In this document: positions 60,921 through 64,000 of the stretch, in pieces
How positions within the stretch are numbered: position 1 is the stretch's first letter
How the letters are laid out: the number at the start of each line of letters is the position of its first letter
NCBI RefSeq assembly: GCF_900460065.1
Contig: NZ_UAVD01000006.1
Span: 1-64,000 of the forward strand
Length of the DNA stretch: 64,000 nt
From: Streptomyces griseus
Lineage (GTDB): Bacteria > Actinomycetota > Actinomycetes > Streptomycetales > Streptomycetaceae
Direction of reading: 5' to 3'
Translations under genes and position numbers: made by a program
Notes under the pieces: model-generated
Seen by the model: only the letters and a program-made list of their open reading frames with translations
What the model was told of the DNA's origin: nothing
Databases searched by the model: none

Positions 60921-61163
60921 TCAATTTTCGCCCGTCCGCGGTGCGGCGCCCCTCGGTGCCGCACCGCGAGCACGGCTCGTACGGCACGACCAGCAGCACG
61001 TACGCCGACCTTCCCGCCGGGCGGGAGAGAAACGGTGCACTGACAGCGGACGATTTGCCGACCGCGCCGGCCCCGATCGGGAGAGGGGCACCCAGCAGGC
61101 GCGAAGGGCCGGTTCGGAGGAACCGGTGGACGCCCTGGCCCGTGCCGGGCATGCTCTTGATCC

Positions 61164-62060
61164 ATGCCGCCCAGCAATCAGCCTGAGCCACCCAGCACAC
61201 CAGCGCAAAGGCGATGGAAACCCACAACTCAGCGCGTGGTCTCCATCGGCGTGCCCCTCGCGATCTTCCTCGCCCTACCGATCCTCGTCTCCGAGGTCAG
61301 TGAGGAAATCGCCAGAATCCTTCCAGCACCCACGAGCCCGGTCGCTGTCGCCGCGATCGTGGGCAGCCTCGCGCTGACTGCCTTCTTGATCGCATACTTC
61401 CGACCCGAGCGCACCGACCGAGCGGAAGGCGAAAGCCGGCAACGACTGGCCCAAGCGGAGTTCGCCCTCGCCGATGCCCTCCGCGGTACCCACTCCTTCG
61501 AAACCGGCACTCCGGTTCCCCACGCGCGAGCTGACGAACACGGTGGCACCGCGGCTGACGAGGCATCCTACCGGCGAAGACTTCTGGGGCTGCCCGAACT
61601 CTGGGAAGCGACCCATGCCCGCCTCGACCTCTACCACCGCATCGCGACCAGCCAGGCGGAGACCTCGTTCCGCAACGCCCAGAGAGCCATGGTCGCAGGG
61701 TTCCTGCTTCTGATCCTCTTCGCGGGCATCGCCCTCTGGGCGAGCACGACTGCCGTGGCGATCGTCGCCGGCGGCCTCGGCGCCGTGTCCGCAGCTCTCG
61801 CCGGATACGTCGCCAAGACGTTCATCCGCTCCCAAGAAGCCGCGGCCACCCACCTTCGGTCCTACTTCGACCAGCCCCTCGAACTCTCCCGCTACCTCGC
61901 CGCCGAACGCCTCGTAGCCGACGGGGACCTCTCGCAAGAGCAACGGGGCGAGATCCTCTCCGCCCTCGTCCAGGCCATGGCCACCGGGCCGCAACCGCCG
62001 CCCGCAGCACCACAGTCCGTCGTCGTCGCGTCGGTGCCGGGACAGCAAGCGGCGGCATAG
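61164..62060 (+). CDS. TRADD-N-associated membrane protein
   Basis: A 298-residue protein with two pairs of transmembrane helices (about 27-45 and 60-78, then 181-215). The region between (YHRIATSQAETSFRNAQRAMVAGFLLLILFAGI) has the coiled segment and SFRNAQ motif of the TRADD-N-associated membrane domain, predicted from comparative genomics to belong to bacterial conflict or cell-death systems. The C-terminus is a soluble helical region (FDQPLELSRYLAAERLV). ATG 61164, no strong ribosome site. No effector partner gene is adjacent. Function unknown. Confidence 0.7.
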   Translation: MPPSNQPEPPSTPAQRRWKPTTQRVVSIGVPLAIFLALPILVSEVSEEIARILPAPTSPVAVAAIVGSLALTAFLIAYFRPERTDRAEGESRQRLAQAEFALADALRGTHSFETGTPVPHARADEHGGTAADEASYRRRLLGLPELWEATHARLDLYHRIATSQAETSFRNAQRAMVAGFLLLILFAGIALWASTTAVAIVAGGLGAVSAALAGYVAKTFIRSQEAAATHLRSYFDQPLELSRYLAAERLVADGDLSQEQRGEILSALVQAMATGPQPPPAAPQSVVVASVPGQQAAA

Positions 62061-62434
62061 ATCTCGGGTGGCCGGATCCTCATGGAGACCGGCGTCCCGT
62101 CGGTGGCGCGGTTCCGTGCCGATCAGCCGAACCGGGACTTCCCCCCCCTGGGCTCTCCCGCCAGGCCGTTCTCCGTCGAGATCCGGCCCGTCTGATCTCG
62201 ACCCGGCGCTCCCGCGGTTCAGCCGGCGCCGGCCGACGGGCCGCCGCAGCAGCCGGGCCGCGTCCAGCGCGTCCGCGACCGCTACGCCGGACCGTTTCGG
62301 CGTAGCGGTCGCGATGAGCTGAACCGGATCTTCATCCGCACGTGACGTGATCTCGGCGGAGGTGACCCGCGGTGGCTCACCTCCGCTCGCGCGGAGAGAT
62401 CCGGGAAGTGCGGGAGGGCGCGATCGGGCCCGGC
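62061..62434. other. 370-base gap between convergent genes
   Basis: Holds the hairpin at 62274-62313 and no supported gene. A GC-rich open frame at 62068-62322 lacks a ribosome site and overlaps the hairpin, so it is rejected. Confidence 0.5.
62274..62313. terminator. 16-bp perfect hairpin between convergent genes
   Basis: CGCGACCGCTACGCCG at 62274-62289 pairs perfectly with 62298-62313 around an 8-base loop. It lies between the TRADD-N-type gene and the secreted gene, which converge here. Likely a bidirectional terminator, although no T-run follows. Confidence 0.6.
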
Positions 62435-63136
62435 TCAGGCCAGGGTGTACCCCAGCGGGCCTCCGTGGATCTGGCCTTCACAGTTCGACTGGATGGAGTC
62501 GAAGATCTGGCGGTTCTCGTTCCGCAGGCATCGGAACAGGGGAACCGTGGCAACTCCAGCCGGCTGGGTGGTGTAGAGCCAACCGAGACGCGTCACATAC
62601 TGCTGGCCCTCACAGGCGACGTCGGTGCTGGTGAAGTGGTCGCCCCTCACCTGGCAGAGGTACAACGGCGTGGTGCCCGCGGCCGCATAGGTGTACAGCG
62701 AACCGAGCGGGCCCTGAAGCTGGTAGCCGTTGGGGTGGTACCAGCTGTTGCTCTGGGTGTCGGAGCTCTTGTGGTAGCGGTTCAGGACGAAGGTGGGCCC
62801 GGGAACGTACGGATCTCCCGCACAGAGATACTCGACCGCCACCTGCACATATCCGTTCGGGAGCTGGTTGACGACCGTGGGGCCCTTGACCAGGTTGCAC
62901 CGAGCGGGGTCGAACCCCTTGGACACGGCGTTGTCCATCGCGGTGCCGACGGCCGACTGAACCGCGACGTTGTACGGGCCGCTTCCCAGGCCCCCGATGT
63001 AGAGCTGTACCGGTCCGACGGAAGCGGCCACCTGCTCGGACGGGGCCGGGGCGGCGGCGGATGCCGGGTTGACGAGAGCCAGGGCGAGCGCGGCGACGGC
63101 CGCGGTCATCACGCTGAGACGGTGCGCTAAATTCAT
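62435..63136 (-). CDS. Secreted DUF5648-like repeat protein
   Basis: A 233-residue protein with a signal peptide (LAHRLSVMTAAVAALALALV then A-S-A-A). The mature part contains two DUF5648-like units: VPLYLCQVRGDHFTSTDVACEGQ...LGWLYTT and VPLFRCLRNENRQIFDSIQSNCEGQIHGGPLGYTL, each with a Cys pair. Such units occur in secreted, possibly carbohydrate-binding proteins. ATG 63136 is preferred because GAGGA lies ten bases upstream; 63145 is too close to it. Divergent from the nitroreductase. Confidence 0.7.
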   Translation of the reverse strand: MNLAHRLSVMTAAVAALALALVNPASAAAPAPSEQVAASVGPVQLYIGGLGSGPYNVAVQSAVGTAMDNAVSKGFDPARCNLVKGPTVVNQLPNGYVQVAVEYLCAGDPYVPGPTFVLNRYHKSSDTQSNSWYHPNGYQLQGPLGSLYTYAAAGTTPLYLCQVRGDHFTSTDVACEGQQYVTRLGWLYTTQPAGVATVPLFRCLRNENRQIFDSIQSNCEGQIHGGPLGYTLA

Positions 63137-63555
63137 GAAGGCCATGTCCTCAGGTCAGCGGAATCACGCGGTGGATACCGGCGATTCGTGGGAAACCAGA
63201 AGTGGGCGGGATGCGACTCGCTCCGTCGGCCGGAGCCTCCCGGCTCGCCGTGTCCCGGGGGTGCCCGCACATCGTGCACCGTCCGCGGCTCTCGAAACAG
63301 GGCCATATCCGCCAATTACGCCGAACTCAAGGAGTGTTGCAGGCCGGCTCGGTCGGCACCACCACGCCACCCATCCAACGAGGACGGCACCACCGGCCAC
63401 CGTGGAGCACGGCAGCGGCCGATCGCATCGACAGGCCGAAGAACAGCACGGTCGCCCGGCACGGATCCGAAGTGCGGAACCGGATCTCCTGTTGCTTGTT
63501 GCGCCTGCTGAAGGCGGTAGAGAGGTGTTGTCGTCGATCGAGGGGAAGGCCGGAC
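63137..63555. other. 420-base divergent promoter region
   Basis: Separates the secreted protein (minus) from the nitroreductase (plus). No gene is supported; the right end carries a GGGGAAGG ribosome site for the nitroreductase. Confidence 0.4.
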
Positions 63556-64000
63556 GTGGATGTGTATGAAGCTGTGGACAGTCGCCGGGCGGTGCGGGCA
63601 TTCAGTGACAAGCCGGTATCCAAAGAGATACTCGAACGCGTGCTGGCCGCGGCGACGCGGGCCCCGTCGAGCGGAAACCTCCAGCCGTGGCATGTGTACG
63701 TCGTGACCGGCGAGCCCCTGGCCGAGCTGAAGAGGCGCGCAACGGCCCGGGCACGGGCGGGAGACCCGGGGGATGAACGGGAGTATCCGATGTACCCGGC
63801 CGAACTGACCTCGCCGTACGAGGACCGCTTTTCCACCGCTGCCGCCCAGCGGTACGAGGCGCTGGGTATCGAGCGCGCGGATCCCGAGCGGCCCCGCAAG
63901 ATCGCCGCCTTGAACGCGGAGGCGTTCGGGGCGCCGGTCGTACTGTTCTGCTACCTCGACCGGACGATGGGGCCCGGGCAGTGGGGGGACGCGGGGATGC
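63556..64000 (+). CDS. Nitroreductase family protein (partial, runs off the window)
   Basis: The first 148 residues of a flavin-dependent nitroreductase. VYEAVDSRRAVRAFSDKPV is the N-terminal FMN-phosphate motif, and ATRAPSSGNLQPWHVYVVTG the conserved FMN-binding loop. GTG 63556 has GGGGAAGG seven bases upstream. The 3' part lies beyond 64000. Such enzymes reduce nitro or quinone compounds with NAD(P)H. It is divergent from the secreted gene. Confidence 0.88.
   Translation, partial: MDVYEAVDSRRAVRAFSDKPVSKEILERVLAAATRAPSSGNLQPWHVYVVTGEPLAELKRRATARARAGDPGDEREYPMYPAELTSPYEDRFSTAAAQRYEALGIERADPERPRKIAALNAEAFGAPVVLFCYLDRTMGPGQWGDAGM

Noticed and set aside
62068..62322. 84-residue ORF after the TRADD-N-type gene
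   Set aside because: Lacks a ribosome site and overlaps a perfect hairpin that fits a terminator.

Overview
The window reads as chromosomal DNA from a Streptomyces or close relative. By eye the GC content is very high, GTG and TTG starts are common, and strong third-position GC bias produces many long antisense ORFs. Typical actinobacterial families are present: a bL37-like 25-residue protein, DUF1707, DUF1700/PadR, a duplicated MerR regulator of TioE type, and F420-dependent LLM oxidoreductases. I see no tRNA, rRNA, CRISPR array or intact insertion sequence.

Layout. 0-3.3 kb: half of an ABC exporter, a nitrobindin-like protein, a DUF4190 membrane protein and the bL37-like peptide with a strong terminator. 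3.3-9.4 kb: a minus-strand sugar/polyol cassette, in transcription order DeoR regulator (separate), binding lipoprotein, two permeases, zinc dehydrogenase, PfkB kinase; the last four junctions overlap by about 4 bases, so it is one operon. 9.7-19.8 kb: oxidoreductases (Rieske, LLM, AidB-like), an erythromycin esterase facing its MerR regulator, a TetR gene, a PadR-DUF1700 pair, a reductase and a BASS/ACR3-like transporter. 19.8-34.1 kb: a DUF6357-like gene with a sugar acetyltransferase, an APH-like kinase, two cytochromes P450, a nucleotidyltransferase, a desaturase with its flavin/ferredoxin reductase facing a PucR-type regulator, and an MFS/SDR operon facing a TetR gene with matching operators on both sides.

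34.1-49 kb: small hypotheticals, a secreted three-repeat protein, a fasciclin lipoprotein, an orphan response regulator followed by a UDP-GlcNAc 2-epimerase and a processive GT2 synthase (a likely cell-surface polysaccharide module), an acyl-CoA ligase, an AgcS amino-acid symporter with a CRP-like site upstream, a thioredoxin lacking its nucleophilic cysteine, and an alkylsulfatase.

49-57 kb is accessory in character: small hypothetical genes in mixed orientation, transposase remnants and a truncated gene, and an amidinotransferase. 57-64 kb holds the most striking gene: a secreted 1076-residue protein that joins a CdtB-like (cytolethal distending toxin) nuclease domain, an SGNH hydrolase domain and about ten calcium-binding FG-GAP repeats. 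Around it are an SRPBCC protein, a TRADD-N-associated membrane protein, a secreted DUF5648-like protein and the start of a nitroreductase that runs off the window.
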